DNA from: Pseudomonadota bacterium
GTDB lineage: Bacteria > Pseudomonadota > Gammaproteobacteria > Acidiferrobacterales > Acidiferrobacteraceae
Assembly: GCA_021794275.1 (NCBI GenBank)
Contig: JAJYRD010000071.1
Coordinates: forward strand, 85,001 to 149,000
Length of the DNA stretch: 64,000 nucleotides
Reading direction: 5' to 3'
Each line of letters begins with the position of its first letter. Position 1 is the first letter of the stretch. The notes under the pieces were generated by a model that was not told the DNA's origin, searched no databases, and was given only the letters and a program-made list of their open reading frames with translations. The position numbers and the translations under genes were made by a program. Shown here piece after piece: positions 43,047 through 51,768 of this stretch.

Positions 43047-44480
43047 ATGGAGTGGGAGACGGTCATCGGGCTTGAAGTGCACGCCCAGCTGAAGACGAAG
43101 AGCAAGATATTTTCTGGGGCGCCTACGGCCTACGGGGCCGCACCCAACACCCAGGCGAACGTCGTCGACGCCGCGCTCCCGGGGGTCCTACCGGTATTGA
43201 ACGGTGAAGCGGCGCGCATGGCGGCGCGCTTCGGGCTTGCCGTCGGCGCGACCGTGCACAAGCGATCGGTCTTTGCGCGCAAGAACTATTTTTATCCGGA
43301 TTTACCGAAAGGCTATCAGATCAGCCAGTATGAGCACCCGATCGTCGAGCGTGGACGCCTCCTGATCACGACGGCCTCCGGCGAGAAGGTCATCGGCATC
43401 ACGCGCGCCCACCTTGAGGAGGATGCCGGGAAATCGCTGCACGAGGACATGGGCGGCTTTACCGGCATCGATCTGAACCGCGCCGGTACGCCGCTCTTGG
43501 AGATCGTGTCCGAGCCCGATATGCGTTCCGCGGCCGAGGCGGTGACCTATCTGAAGACCCTTCATACCCTGGTGCGCTATCTCGATATCTGTGACGGCAA
43601 TATGCAGGAAGGTTCGTTCCGCTGCGATGCGAACGTCTCGGTGCGCCCCCTGGGAGAGACCCGCCTCGGGACGCGCGCGGAACTGAAGAACATCAACTCC
43701 TTCCGGTTTGTGGAGCGGGCCATAGAGTACGAGGTGCGCCGCCAGATTGCCTTGCTCTCCTCTGGCGGTCAGGTGCGCCAGGAGACCCGGCTCTATGATT
43801 CCGCGCGCGACGAGACGCGGTCCATGCGCAGCAAGGAAGAGGCGAACGATTATCGGTATTTCCCTGATCCGGATCTGCCGGCGCTCGTTTTGACCGAGGC
43901 CTTCTTGGCCGAGGTGAAAGACGCAATGCCCGAGTTGCCGGACGCCAAGCGGCGTCGCTTCTGCGAGCAGTATGGTCTGTCCGTCTATGATGCGGGGGTG
44001 CTCACGGCGAGTCGCGAGCTGGCCCAGTACTACGAGGATGCCGTCAAGGCCGCGGGCGCCGAGCCCAAGCTCGTTGCCAATTGGGTAACGGGCGAACTTG
44101 CGGCGCGCCTGAACGAGGCAGGGCTCGACATCGCCTTCGCGAAGGTGACGGCGCAGGGCCTAGCGGGTCTCGTGCGCCGGGTGGCTGATGGCACGGTGTC
44201 CGGGAAGACGGCGAAGGATGTCTTCGAAGCCATGTGGGCGGGCGAGGGTGACGCCGATGCGATCATCGCATCCCGCGGACTGCGTCAGATCTCGGACGAT
44301 TCGGCGATCGAGGAGGTCGTAAGCCAAGTGATCGCGGCTAATCCGAAGCAGCTTGCCCAGTACCGGGCCGGAGAGGAGAAGGTGTTTACCTTCTTCGTGG
44401 GTCAGACCATGAAGGCGAGCCGCGGCAAAGCGAACCCCGCCAAGGTCAACGAAATCCTGAAACGCCTTCTGGCCCCGTAG
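43047..44480 (+). CDS. gatB: aspartyl/glutamyl-tRNA amidotransferase subunit B
   Basis: A 477-residue subunit that binds and activates the misacylated tRNA. The start [17 protein letters not shown] and the segments [39 protein letters not shown] and [13 protein letters not shown] are diagnostic. The C-terminal YqeY-like tail ([17 protein letters not shown]) contacts tRNA. I chose the ATG at 43047 over the GTG at 43041 because GGGGG is then properly spaced. It lies nine bases after gatA. Confidence 0.97.
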   Translation: MEWETVIGLEVHAQLKTKSKIFSGAPTAYGAAPNTQANVVDAALPGVLPVLNGEAARMAARFGLAVGATVHKRSVFARKNYFYPDLPKGYQISQYEHPIVERGRLLITTASGEKVIGITRAHLEEDAGKSLHEDMGGFTGIDLNRAGTPLLEIVSEPDMRSAAEAVTYLKTLHTLVRYLDICDGNMQEGSFRCDANVSVRPLGETRLGTRAELKNINSFRFVERAIEYEVRRQIALLSSGGQVRQETRLYDSARDETRSMRSKEEANDYRYFPDPDLPALVLTEAFLAEVKDAMPELPDAKRRRFCEQYGLSVYDAGVLTASRELAQYYEDAVKAAGAEPKLVANWVTGELAARLNEAGLDIAFAKVTAQGLAGLVRRVADGTVSGKTAKDVFEAMWAGEGDADAIIASRGLRQISDDSAIEEVVSQVIAANPKQLAQYRAGEEKVFTFFVGQTMKASRGKANPAKVNEILKRLLAP

Positions 44481-44552
44481 CGGTCGCGCCTCGCTTGGCG
44501 CCCCATCGGCCCCGGCCGGGCCAGAGTCGGTCGCAGCGGCTACACTCTCTTC

Positions 44553-45758
44553 GTGGAGCGCGAATCGAGAGTGGCACTGGTCATGTCGGGTGGCGGCGCT
44601 CACGCGGCCTATCAGGTCGGCGTGCTGCGGGCGGTCGTCCGCATGCTGCCACGCGACCTTGCCAATCCCTTTAGCATTTATTGCGGCACTTCGGCTGGTG
44701 CCATAAATGCGGCGGTGCTGGCGGCCCATGCCGACTCGCTTCGCGTGGGGGTGGGGCGCCTCACCGGGGTCTGGGGCCGATTCGCGGTGGAGGACGTCTT
44801 CGCCGTGGATTGGGCGACGCTCGTGAGCACCGCCTACCGGTGGCTCGCGGGCCTCGCTTTCGAACGTCTCGGCCGGCCGCTGCCGCCGGCACTCCTCGAC
44901 CGCGCGCCGCTTGCAGGACTGCTTGCAAAGCGCCTGCCCTTCGGCGGCATCAGCGCCGCCATTCAAAGCGGCCGGCTCCATGCCGTCGGCGTCACCGCCT
45001 CGTCCTACGCAAGTGGCCAGTCGGTCACGTTTTTCGAGGGTGCGCCCGAGTGCAGGCCCTGGCACCGCGCCGACCGGGCGGGGGTCGCGGGCCCGCTCTC
45101 GATCGCCCACCTGCTCGCCTCTTCGGCGATCCCGTTCGTGTTTGAACCCGTGGCCGTGGGCGGCGAGTATTACGGCGATGGCGCTATGCGCCAGACCGCG
45201 CCTTTGAGTGCCGCCCTGCATCTGGGGGCGCAGCGCCTTTTTGTGATCGGTGCGCAAAGCCCGGTCTCGCAGGTTGCCCGGTTTGGGGGTCCGCCGTCCC
45301 CGGCGCGTATCGCGGCCCACGTCCTGAACAGCATCTTCCTCGAGGGCCTCGATGCCGACCTAGAGCGCCTGGAACGTGTGAACCAAACGGTGCGGGCCTT
45401 CACCCAGCGCGGCGCGCCGGCCCCAGCCGGGCTCTCCGAGGTCGCGTGTTTTGCCCTCTACCCGAGCGAGGACCTCACTGCCTTGGCGGCCACTTATTAC
45501 CATACCTTGCCGCGCGCGCTCAGGTTCTTTCTTGGTGCCCTCGCCCGTCACGGACCTGACGCCGGACTTGCGAGCTATCTCTTGTTCGAGCGCGGCTATT
45601 GTCGCCGTCTCATGGCCTTGGGTTACGCCGACGCCCTCCGCGAGGCCGAGCCGATTCGCGCGTTTCTCGGTTATCCGGAGCAGGGTGCGGCTGGTCGTCG
45701 TGCCGCGGGACGCGCCCCCCGCGGCTCTGAGGTCTTGCCCAGGCGCTTTGCGCCCTAG
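44553..45758 (+). CDS. patatin-like phospholipase family protein
   Basis: A 401-residue predicted lipid acyl hydrolase. Patatin elements are the oxyanion loop MSGGGAHAAYQVGVL, the nucleophile elbow GTSAG (serine near residue 48) and the catalytic aspartate in YYGDGAMRQTAPLS. The usual Gly-Gly-Gly-x-Arg/Lys-Gly loop here has Ala-His-Ala in place of Arg-Gly, a deviation in the oxyanion region. It has no signal peptide. It starts at a GTG. Its stop overlaps the convergent arsC stop within a CTAG palindrome. Confidence 0.85.
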   Translation: MERESRVALVMSGGGAHAAYQVGVLRAVVRMLPRDLANPFSIYCGTSAGAINAAVLAAHADSLRVGVGRLTGVWGRFAVEDVFAVDWATLVSTAYRWLAGLAFERLGRPLPPALLDRAPLAGLLAKRLPFGGISAAIQSGRLHAVGVTASSYASGQSVTFFEGAPECRPWHRADRAGVAGPLSIAHLLASSAIPFVFEPVAVGGEYYGDGAMRQTAPLSAALHLGAQRLFVIGAQSPVSQVARFGGPPSPARIAAHVLNSIFLEGLDADLERLERVNQTVRAFTQRGAPAPAGLSEVACFALYPSEDLTALAATYYHTLPRALRFFLGALARHGPDAGLASYLLFERGYCRRLMALGYADALREAEPIRAFLGYPEQGAAGRRAAGRAPRGSEVLPRRFAP

Positions 45759-46258
45759 GCGCGGCGGGACAGGGGGTGGTCCGGGGTCTGCGCACCAAGG
45801 GCGTCGAGTTCGATCTTCAGGCGGACGGGGTCTTTCGCCAGGATCGGCAGCGGGAGCGCGAGGAAGGCCTCGATACGGTGGCGGATAACCCGATAGGCAT
45901 CGCGGAACGCCTGCTCGATCTCGATCTCGCTGCCCGTGGCCTTGGCCGGATCGGCGACCCCCCAATGGCTGCGCACCGCAGGGCCGATGTAGGCGGGACA
46001 GGTCTCGCCCGCGGCGCTCGCGCAGAGCGTGATGACGATATCGGGAGGTGTCGGCAGGTCGTCCCACGACTTGCTCACGAGCCCCTCGGTCGACAGGCCT
46101 TCCCGTTCCAACAAGGCCAGGGCGCGCGGATGCACGAAGCCCGCGGGATGGCTGCCCGCGCTCATCGCGATAAAGGTGTTCGGGGCGAGGTGCCGGAATG
46201 TCGCTTCGGCGAGGACCGAGCGACAGGAATTGCCGGTACAAAGAAAAAGGAGGTTCAT
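45755..46258 (-). CDS. arsC: thioredoxin-coupled-type arsenate reductase / low-molecular-weight phosphatase fold
   Basis: A 167-residue ArsC of the low-molecular-weight tyrosine phosphatase fold. LFLCTGNSCRS is the C-x5-R P-loop with the nucleophile cysteine near residue 7. Two further cysteines in TLCASAAGETCPAY match the resolving pair used by thioredoxin-linked arsenate reductases. SWDDLP and HWGVADPAK are also typical. GGAG precedes the ATG at 46258; the upstream frame is not conserved. No arsB, acr3 or arsR is nearby, so the arsenic role is inferred from family only. Confidence 0.85.
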   Translation of the reverse strand: MNLLFLCTGNSCRSVLAEATFRHLAPNTFIAMSAGSHPAGFVHPRALALLEREGLSTEGLVSKSWDDLPTPPDIVITLCASAAGETCPAYIGPAVRSHWGVADPAKATGSEIEIEQAFRDAYRVIRHRIEAFLALPLPILAKDPVRLKIELDALGAQTPDHPLSRRA

Positions 46259-46441
46259 GGTGCGGGTCTCCGGGGCATCCTGTTCTGTAAGGGACGCATC
46301 GTCGTTGCGAGTGCGGGCCCTGGGCCAAGGCGGGGCGCGGCTCGCCTTGGCATCACGATTTGCGCGATCTTGCCGCTTGGATACCAATGCCGGGCAAGGG
46401 CTCGCACCGTCGCGTGATGGCTGTGCCATCATGGATTGTCT

Positions 46442-47110
46442 TTATGACGCGCGCATGACATGGCTTTCCGGCCACTTTTCGCCCGAGACCACGATCAGGG
46501 CCCCTAGGGGCAGGGCGCGGGGCAGCAAGCGTTCGACGAGCCGCGCCACGGGACCCCCGGAGGGCAAGAATATGGCGGAGTGGACGGCAAGATGGCGCAC
46601 AGCCAGCCCCGAAAAAAGGCCCACGACCTCATTTTTATCGTGCCACTGCGCGCCCTGATACGCGCCGCTCCCGCCACCGCGTCCTTTCTGCAGATAGAGC
46701 AGGCTTGTGCGATTCAGCAAGCCTATGGCGAAACGCCCCCGCGTCACGCGCACGATCTCGGCCACGGCCCGGGGCTCGTCGTCTATGAAACATAACGCGG
46801 CGACCGACACGACGTGGTCGAAGCTCGCGTCCGGGAACGGCAGTTTGCGGGCATCCCCCGCGACCCAGCTTAGCCCCGGATCGCCGTGGCTGCGGGCGAA
46901 GTCCAGCCAATCCTTGCGAAGATCGAGACCCGTCGCCCAAAGCCCTTGGGCGGCGAGGAGCCGCGTGAAGAAGCCCGTGCCGCAACCGACGTCCAGCAGC
47001 GTTTCGCCCTCACGCGCGTGAAGGCACTCGGCCAGCAGCCGATATTCGGTCGCGCCCACCCAATGTCCGCGGGCGCTCCCGTACCAGGCGTCGTAAGAAG
47101 CGGCGTGCAT
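46442..47110 (-). CDS. class I SAM-dependent methyltransferase (UbiE-like)
   Basis: A 222-residue methyltransferase of the methyltransferase-11 type. LLDVGCGTGFFTRLLAAQG is motif I, GLDLRKDWL the acidic strand, GDARKLPFPDASFDHVVSVAAL, shown by its LPFPDASFDHVVSV core, is motif II. The substrate is unknown: small molecule or quinone-type methylation is possible. I chose the ATG at 47110, where the homologous part begins and a GGGGG ribosome site lies upstream. It sits 183 bases upstream of arsC on the same strand, but lacks the cysteines of arsenite methyltransferase. Confidence 0.75.
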   Translation of the reverse strand: MHAASYDAWYGSARGHWVGATEYRLLAECLHAREGETLLDVGCGTGFFTRLLAAQGLWATGLDLRKDWLDFARSHGDPGLSWVAGDARKLPFPDASFDHVVSVAALCFIDDEPRAVAEIVRVTRGRFAIGLLNRTSLLYLQKGRGGGSGAYQGAQWHDKNEVVGLFSGLAVRHLAVHSAIFLPSGGPVARLVERLLPRALPLGALIVVSGEKWPESHVMRAS

Positions 47111-47504
47111 CACGGGCCCCCTTGCCCATCCTCCACGTCCCCTCCTTCCTTCGAGCGGATGTGAGGTGTCACGGCCGGTCCGTGCATGGCCTGCCGCGTG
47201 CGTAGGTCGATCATATCCCGCGATGGGTCGTCGCGCAAGGGTGCGGCGCGCCAGAGCGGGTGCAAGCGACAGCGCCCGGTCGCTTTTTCGGACGGGACGG
47301 GCGGTCGACGGTTCGGTGCCGATATCTGTCCCATCGCGCCGTGCGGTCAGCGCAGCGCGTTCGGGGAATCTTCGGGCCTGTTTGTTATTTGTCAACATAG
47401 GGCCTGCGCAAGGTGCCGATGATGCCTTGAGCTGCGCGTTTCAAGCATGGCGCCCCTCCGCTGCACACCATAATTAAAGAGATATTTAAGGGACGAGATC
47501 CTGC
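47111..47504. other. intergenic region between methyltransferase and GGDEF-EAL gene
   Basis: No gene is recognised. The last 35 bases before 47505 are AT-rich (TAATTAAAGAGATATTTAAG), which probably contains promoter or leader elements of the cyclic-di-GMP gene. The remainder is GC-rich without visible structure. Confidence 0.35.
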
Positions 47505-49445
47505 ATGACTATCATGAAGACGCGCCGTGTCCGGGGCCGCCAGGATGCGCTACCGGCGATCTTGGATCAGGGCTCGATAGATGACGAGCGTATGACGCTA
47601 TTCCGCGTCTTGCAGGATGCCTTGGCGGAACCCGTGACCGAGGGATACGGCACGGCCGATCCCCTGCTGTGCAGGATCTGCCAGGGCCTGGTACGCAACA
47701 GCCGGATGATCCGCTTGGCCTGTTACCTGATCGTCGACGATGGGCGCGCGGTCTTGATCCCGGAGTTTGCCGCGGGCATCGAGGCGAGCCTTGTGCGGGT
47801 CCCGCAGCCGCTTGCCGACCCCTTGCGGGACGCTTTGCGCGATCGCAGACCGACTCCGCATGTCCTGGGCGACCCAGGTACGCCGTCGTGGTTGCAAGCG
47901 CTCCACACTCTGGCCGCCGAAGTCGTGCTATTTCCATTCGGGGCCGCCACGCTCCGCGGTGTCGGTATGGTCGGAGTGGCAGAGGTCGGCTTCTTGAACC
48001 GTATCGGCCTCGATTATTTCGCGGCCTTTACGAACCTCGGGAATCTCGCCTTGGGCCTGCGGGCGCAGGCCCTCCACGATGCGCTGACCGGTCTACCGAA
48101 TCGGGGCCTGTATGTGGATCGCCTCGCCCACGCCCGCGCCTCGGCGTGGCGTCGGCGCCGCCTGCTCGGGGTCGCCCTGCTCGATCTTGATGGTTTCAAG
48201 CAGATCAACGATCACTATGGCCATGGGGCCGGGGACGTCGTCTTGACGCGGTTGGGCCAGATCATGCGCGATGCGATGCGTCCGATGGACACCTTGGCGC
48301 GCATCGGGGGCGATGAGTTTGCCTTGTTGTTCATCGACATGCCTTGTCTCGGGGACATCGAGGCCTTGTGTGTGCGCTTGCTCGACGCTCTGCGCTCGAC
48401 GTGGCTCAGCTTGGGCGAGGCGGCGGATGTGCTGCTAACCGGGAGTCTCGGCCTCACGGTTTATCCGCTGGATGACGGCGACCCGGAGACACTGATGCGT
48501 CACGCGGACCTCGCGCTCTACGCGGCCAAGGCCGGGGGTCGCGACCAGTACCACATTCACACTCTCGACCTGGATCGCGCAATCGACGCCGACTTCCGGG
48601 CGGGCGAGGTCGTGAGGCGCGCGCTGGCCGAGGGCCGTATGTGCCTCTACTACCAGCCGATCGCGACTATCGATGGGGATGTGGTCGGGTTCGAGGCGCT
48701 ATTGCGCCTGGTGCGCGAGGACGGCAGCGTCCTGAAGCCCGAAAGCTTCGGCGCCGCCCTGGATGCCGCCGGACTCGCCCGTCCCATAGGGCGCTTCGTC
48801 CTGGAGGCCGCTGCCTGCCAGATGGAGGCGTGGGTGCGCATGGGCTTCGAACTCGCCGCCCAGCGGCCGGTGCGCTGCTCGGTCAACATCAGCGCCGCCC
48901 ATCTCCTGAACACCTTGTTTCTGGAGGACCTTCGGGGGGCCCTGTCCGCGCATCCGCTGGTCGACCCGGCGGCCTTCGAGATTGAGATCACAGAATCCGC
49001 CCCTCTGCGGGACCTGGAGGGCGTACGCAGGACGCTTGCCGCCTGCCAGGAGCTGCATATACGGACCGCCCTGGACGACTTCGGGACCGGCTACGCCTCG
49101 TTGACGCATTTGCAGCGCTTGCCTGTAGATACGATAAAGATCGATCAAAGCTTCGTGCGTGACATAACGGACGATCCTAAGGACCACGCCATCGTGTCGG
49201 GCATCACGCATGTGGCCTACAGGCTCGGACTGAACGTGATCGCCGAGGGCGTGGAAACGGCGGCCCATCTCCGGATGCTGAAGGCCCTCGGGTGCGCTTG
49301 CGTACAGGGCTACGCCCTAGCCAAGGCCATGCCGGCTGCCGATGTTCCGCGCTGGGTGCGCCGCTACGCGCGGCGCCAGCGCGCGTGGTCGCGCAGGTCC
49401 CTCGTCACAGGGGTTGATACAGGAGGCAATAGCCGCGAGGGCTGA
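47505..49445 (+). CDS. cyclic-di-GMP GGDEF-EAL protein with N-terminal sensor region
   Basis: A 646-residue bifunctional-type signalling protein. Residues about 1-170 look GAF-like, with no transmembrane helix. DALTGLPNR (near 188) opens the GGDEF domain. IGGDEF (near 266) is an intact active site, and RPMD five residues before it fits the inhibitory RxxD I-site. The EAL domain has GFEALLR (near 394), EITES and DDFGTGYASL, so phosphodiesterase residues are also intact. Both activities are therefore possible. It overlaps the convergent HiPIP gene by 41 bases. The input signal is unknown. Confidence 0.9.
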   Translation: MTIMKTRRVRGRQDALPAILDQGSIDDERMTLFRVLQDALAEPVTEGYGTADPLLCRICQGLVRNSRMIRLACYLIVDDGRAVLIPEFAAGIEASLVRVPQPLADPLRDALRDRRPTPHVLGDPGTPSWLQALHTLAAEVVLFPFGAATLRGVGMVGVAEVGFLNRIGLDYFAAFTNLGNLALGLRAQALHDALTGLPNRGLYVDRLAHARASAWRRRRLLGVALLDLDGFKQINDHYGHGAGDVVLTRLGQIMRDAMRPMDTLARIGGDEFALLFIDMPCLGDIEALCVRLLDALRSTWLSLGEAADVLLTGSLGLTVYPLDDGDPETLMRHADLALYAAKAGGRDQYHIHTLDLDRAIDADFRAGEVVRRALAEGRMCLYYQPIATIDGDVVGFEALLRLVREDGSVLKPESFGAALDAAGLARPIGRFVLEAAACQMEAWVRMGFELAAQRPVRCSVNISAAHLLNTLFLEDLRGALSAHPLVDPAAFEIEITESAPLRDLEGVRRTLAACQELHIRTALDDFGTGYASLTHLQRLPVDTIKIDQSFVRDITDDPKDHAIVSGITHVAYRLGLNVIAEGVETAAHLRMLKALGCACVQGYALAKAMPAADVPRWVRRYARRQRAWSRRSLVTGVDTGGNSREG

Positions 49446-49731
49446 CTTGCCCCTGCACCACTTGGCAGTGTCCCTTGCGCATCATGCCGGGACCCATGGC
49501 CCCGCCCATCATTCCGTGCCCGGCGATGCCGCCCACGGGGATGAAGTGTCGGCACATGCCGCACATCTTACGGCCGTCGGGGTGATCCTGGTAATGGGCG
49601 ATCGCCTTCGAGACCTTGGCGGGCGCGGCCTGCGCCGTGCGCGCCAGGAAAGGCAGTGCGGCCGTTCCCGTGACTGCCATGATCACGGTCTTGAGCCATG
49701 TACGCCGGGACAGCCTGGATGTTGTGTTCAT
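49405..49731 (-). CDS. high-potential iron-sulfur protein (HiPIP)
   Basis: A 108-residue periplasmic [4Fe-4S] electron carrier. A Tat signal (SRRTWLKTV, hydrophobic stretch, cleavage near AQA-AP) is followed by the HiPIP cysteine pattern: C-x2-C in KMCGMCRHF, then a cysteine in GHCQVVQG and one in RGYCLLYQ. The family includes the iron-oxidation-linked Iro protein of acidithiobacilli. A methionine/glycine insertion (GHGMMGGAMGPGMM) between the second and third cysteines is unusual. GGGAGG precedes the ATG. It is downstream of nirK and a cytochrome, so donation to nitrite reductase is possible. Confidence 0.88.
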   Translation of the reverse strand: MNTTSRLSRRTWLKTVIMAVTGTAALPFLARTAQAAPAKVSKAIAHYQDHPDGRKMCGMCRHFIPVGGIAGHGMMGGAMGPGMMRKGHCQVVQGQVSPRGYCLLYQPL

Positions 49732-49829
49732 GTCTGTTAACCTCCCATGAGGGGTGCCTCATTGTAGCCCGGACGTCGATCCTTTTCATACGCTCGCGAC
49801 AGACCCCGGGGCTGCGCGCTGTGGACTTG

Positions 49830-50234
49830 TCATGGGGCCGGGGGCTTTATGCGCGGTCGTGCCAGCACCCACCGTACCATCGCCTCGGCGCGTGTTATCG
49901 ACAGGTCTGGATGCGCGGCCATCGGGGTGTCGTATGTCCATGCGGCCCAATACCCAGTGCCCCCTGTGATCACTTTGTGTGCCAAACGCGCGACAGCGCC
50001 CCGTTGGCCCCGGGAGCGGTAGGCGATCCAGGAAAACGCTGGACCGACTTTCCGGACGCGGACCGCATGACAGCTGAAGCATCCGGCCTGCGTCATGAGT
50101 GCGCGTTCGGAATGCATAGCGGCGTGAGCGCCGGCCGCCAGGATCAGCGCCAGGGCGCCCGATGCGAACCTCGCGGACGCGCGCCCCGTCCAGGTCTCGG
50201 GGCGGCGTCGCGCGGCGTCATGAAAGGGGTTCAT
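49830..50234 (-). CDS. periplasmic mono-haem cytochrome c, coupled to nirK
   Basis: A 134-residue exported cytochrome of the c551/c552 type. A long positively charged start and a hydrophobic segment (cleavage near AHA-AM) are followed by the haem motif CFSCH, with VRKVGPAFSWIAYRSRG typical of the class-I fold and a distal methionine in TPMAAHP. It starts in an ATGA overlap with the nirK stop, so the two are translationally coupled. It is probably the electron donor to the nitrite reductase. Confidence 0.87.
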   Translation of the reverse strand: MNPFHDAARRRPETWTGRASARFASGALALILAAGAHAAMHSERALMTQAGCFSCHAVRVRKVGPAFSWIAYRSRGQRGAVARLAHKVITGGTGYWAAWTYDTPMAAHPDLSITRAEAMVRWVLARPRIKPPAP

Positions 50235-51376
50235 AGTTGCCTTCTCCCGCCGGCCTGAAAGAGCGTGGGATCGTGTGCCCCTTCGGCGTGGATCACGGCG
50301 AGGCAACCTTGATGGACGACGCGCGTGAGCGCGTGGTCGACGAGCTTCACGTCCCCGGCCACCGGAAAGCGAAGGGTCGCGACGGTGGTGGATCCCGGCG
50401 GTACGGCATAGGTCTGTATGAAGCGCAGAGGTGCGTTGATGACGGACCCTTCAGGCCACAGTTCGTGCCAGACATTGCCGATCGGGTGGAAGCTGCTCGA
50501 AAGGTTCGGTCCCCCCACCACGAAGTACACGCGCGCCGTGGACCCGGTCCGCACGTGCATGGCACCATAACGCTTGGGCGTGAGTCCGCGCGCTGCGCCG
50601 TTAATCACCACATAGCTTGGCTCTTCGCGCACCATGGCGCCGACGTCGAAGTCATGCTCGCCTGGTAGGCCGGCCGGCTTGTTCGTGTAGATCTCGTGCT
50701 GTCCCAAATAAAATTCGCGGTCCACGCGAGGCAGCCCCTTCTTTGGTTCCACGAGGATCAGGCCGAACATGCCGGAACTGATATGCATGTCCATATTGGA
50801 CACCGCGCAGTGGTATATGAAGGCGCCCGGATAGCTTGCCCGGAAGCGCAGGTGCGCCTCCTCGCCCGGCTCCGTCCATGTCGCGAGCGCCCCGCCGCCC
50901 GGCCCCATGGCCGCATGGAAATCCACGTTGTGCGCTTCAGTGTTGGTGCGCGGATTCCGGAAGGTGAGGTCGATGGTGTCCCCTTCCCTTACGCGAATGA
51001 ACGGGCCCGGGATTTGACCGTTGTAGGTCATGAACCGGAACCGCACTCCGGGCTCGATCTCGGCCATGACCTCGCGCGCCTCCAGGGTTACGGGTACCAC
51101 GGCGGGCCGGCGCCGGGTAATCGGTGGGGGGATACGCGACGGATCTGCCGCCACTCGGACGAGCGGGCGTGCTGTCGCGACCGAGCCGTTGCCTCCGCGA
51201 CCGCTGGTAGAGGCCAGGTCGTGGGAGGCGGCTCGCGCGGCCTGTGCTGCGCTTGCGAGCGTCACGCCGCCGAGCACTGTGCCTGTGTACTGAAGAAATT
51301 GTCGCCGATCGATCACGTGAGCGGCGGTCGTCTCTCCCGGCCGATCAGCCCCGCGCTTCGTTTCTTGGCTCGCCAT
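50231..51376 (-). CDS. nirK: copper-containing nitrite reductase, AniA-like class II
   Basis: A 381-residue periplasmic enzyme reducing nitrite to nitric oxide. A Tat signal (DRRQFLQYTG, residues 23-32) is followed by two cupredoxin domains. HNVDFHAAMGPGG holds type-1 and type-2 copper ligands with the catalytic aspartate. YHCAVSNMDMHISSGM has the Cys, His and Met of type-1 copper; its Cys-x7-His spacing matches AniA, one residue shorter than classical NirK. SSFHPIG and VDHALT supply the later histidines. AAGGAG precedes the ATG. An FNR-like box lies 122 bases upstream and a cytochrome gene is coupled downstream. Confidence 0.95.
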   Translation of the reverse strand: MASQETKRGADRPGETTAAHVIDRRQFLQYTGTVLGGVTLASAAQAARAASHDLASTSGRGGNGSVATARPLVRVAADPSRIPPPITRRRPAVVPVTLEAREVMAEIEPGVRFRFMTYNGQIPGPFIRVREGDTIDLTFRNPRTNTEAHNVDFHAAMGPGGGALATWTEPGEEAHLRFRASYPGAFIYHCAVSNMDMHISSGMFGLILVEPKKGLPRVDREFYLGQHEIYTNKPAGLPGEHDFDVGAMVREEPSYVVINGAARGLTPKRYGAMHVRTGSTARVYFVVGGPNLSSSFHPIGNVWHELWPEGSVINAPLRFIQTYAVPPGSTTVATLRFPVAGDVKLVDHALTRVVHQGCLAVIHAEGAHDPTLFQAGGRRQL

Positions 51377-51768
51377 ATTCTGCTCCTTCGCAAAAGGACA
51401 CGCCTCTCTTTTGGCGAGTCAGGCCCCGTATTTCGCGTTTCGGGCCCCAATTCCGCGCCATATTCAGCAATTTCTCACATACTAAAATGGTCAGGTATTG
51501 AGCCTTATCAAGGCCGCCCCGCGCGTACCTCTTGGGAGGTAAGGGCGCGCCGCCTGGGAAACCAAGAAGGATCGCGCGCCAGGATCAGGTATCGAGCGCG
51601 GGGCGGTTGATGGACGAACCGCGTTCGTCGGCGGCCGACAACGCCCGCGACGGCGGGCGGCCTTGGGGTGGGCGGGGTTTTCTTATGCCGCCGGGTCAGG
51701 CGCAGGTATCGCTTGCGGTGGTCGCGCGCCCCACGGACCATGGGCCCCGGTCAGATCCTTCCGGGCCC
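51377..51768. other. nirK promoter region
   Basis: This stretch separates the nirK start from the end of the VWA-domain gene on the same strand. It contains the FNR-like box at 51498-51511 and an AT-rich segment at about 51455-51490. A GC hairpin CGCCCGC-GACG-GCGGGCG (51642-51659) might end the upstream transcript but has no T tract. No gene is recognised. Confidence 0.45.
51498..51511. promoter_or_regulatory. near-perfect FNR box upstream of nirK
   Basis: TTGAG-CCTT-ATCAA differs from consensus at one position. It is the only such site in the nirK upstream region and precedes an AT-rich stretch, consistent with anaerobic activation and a leader of about 85 bases. Confidence 0.6.
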
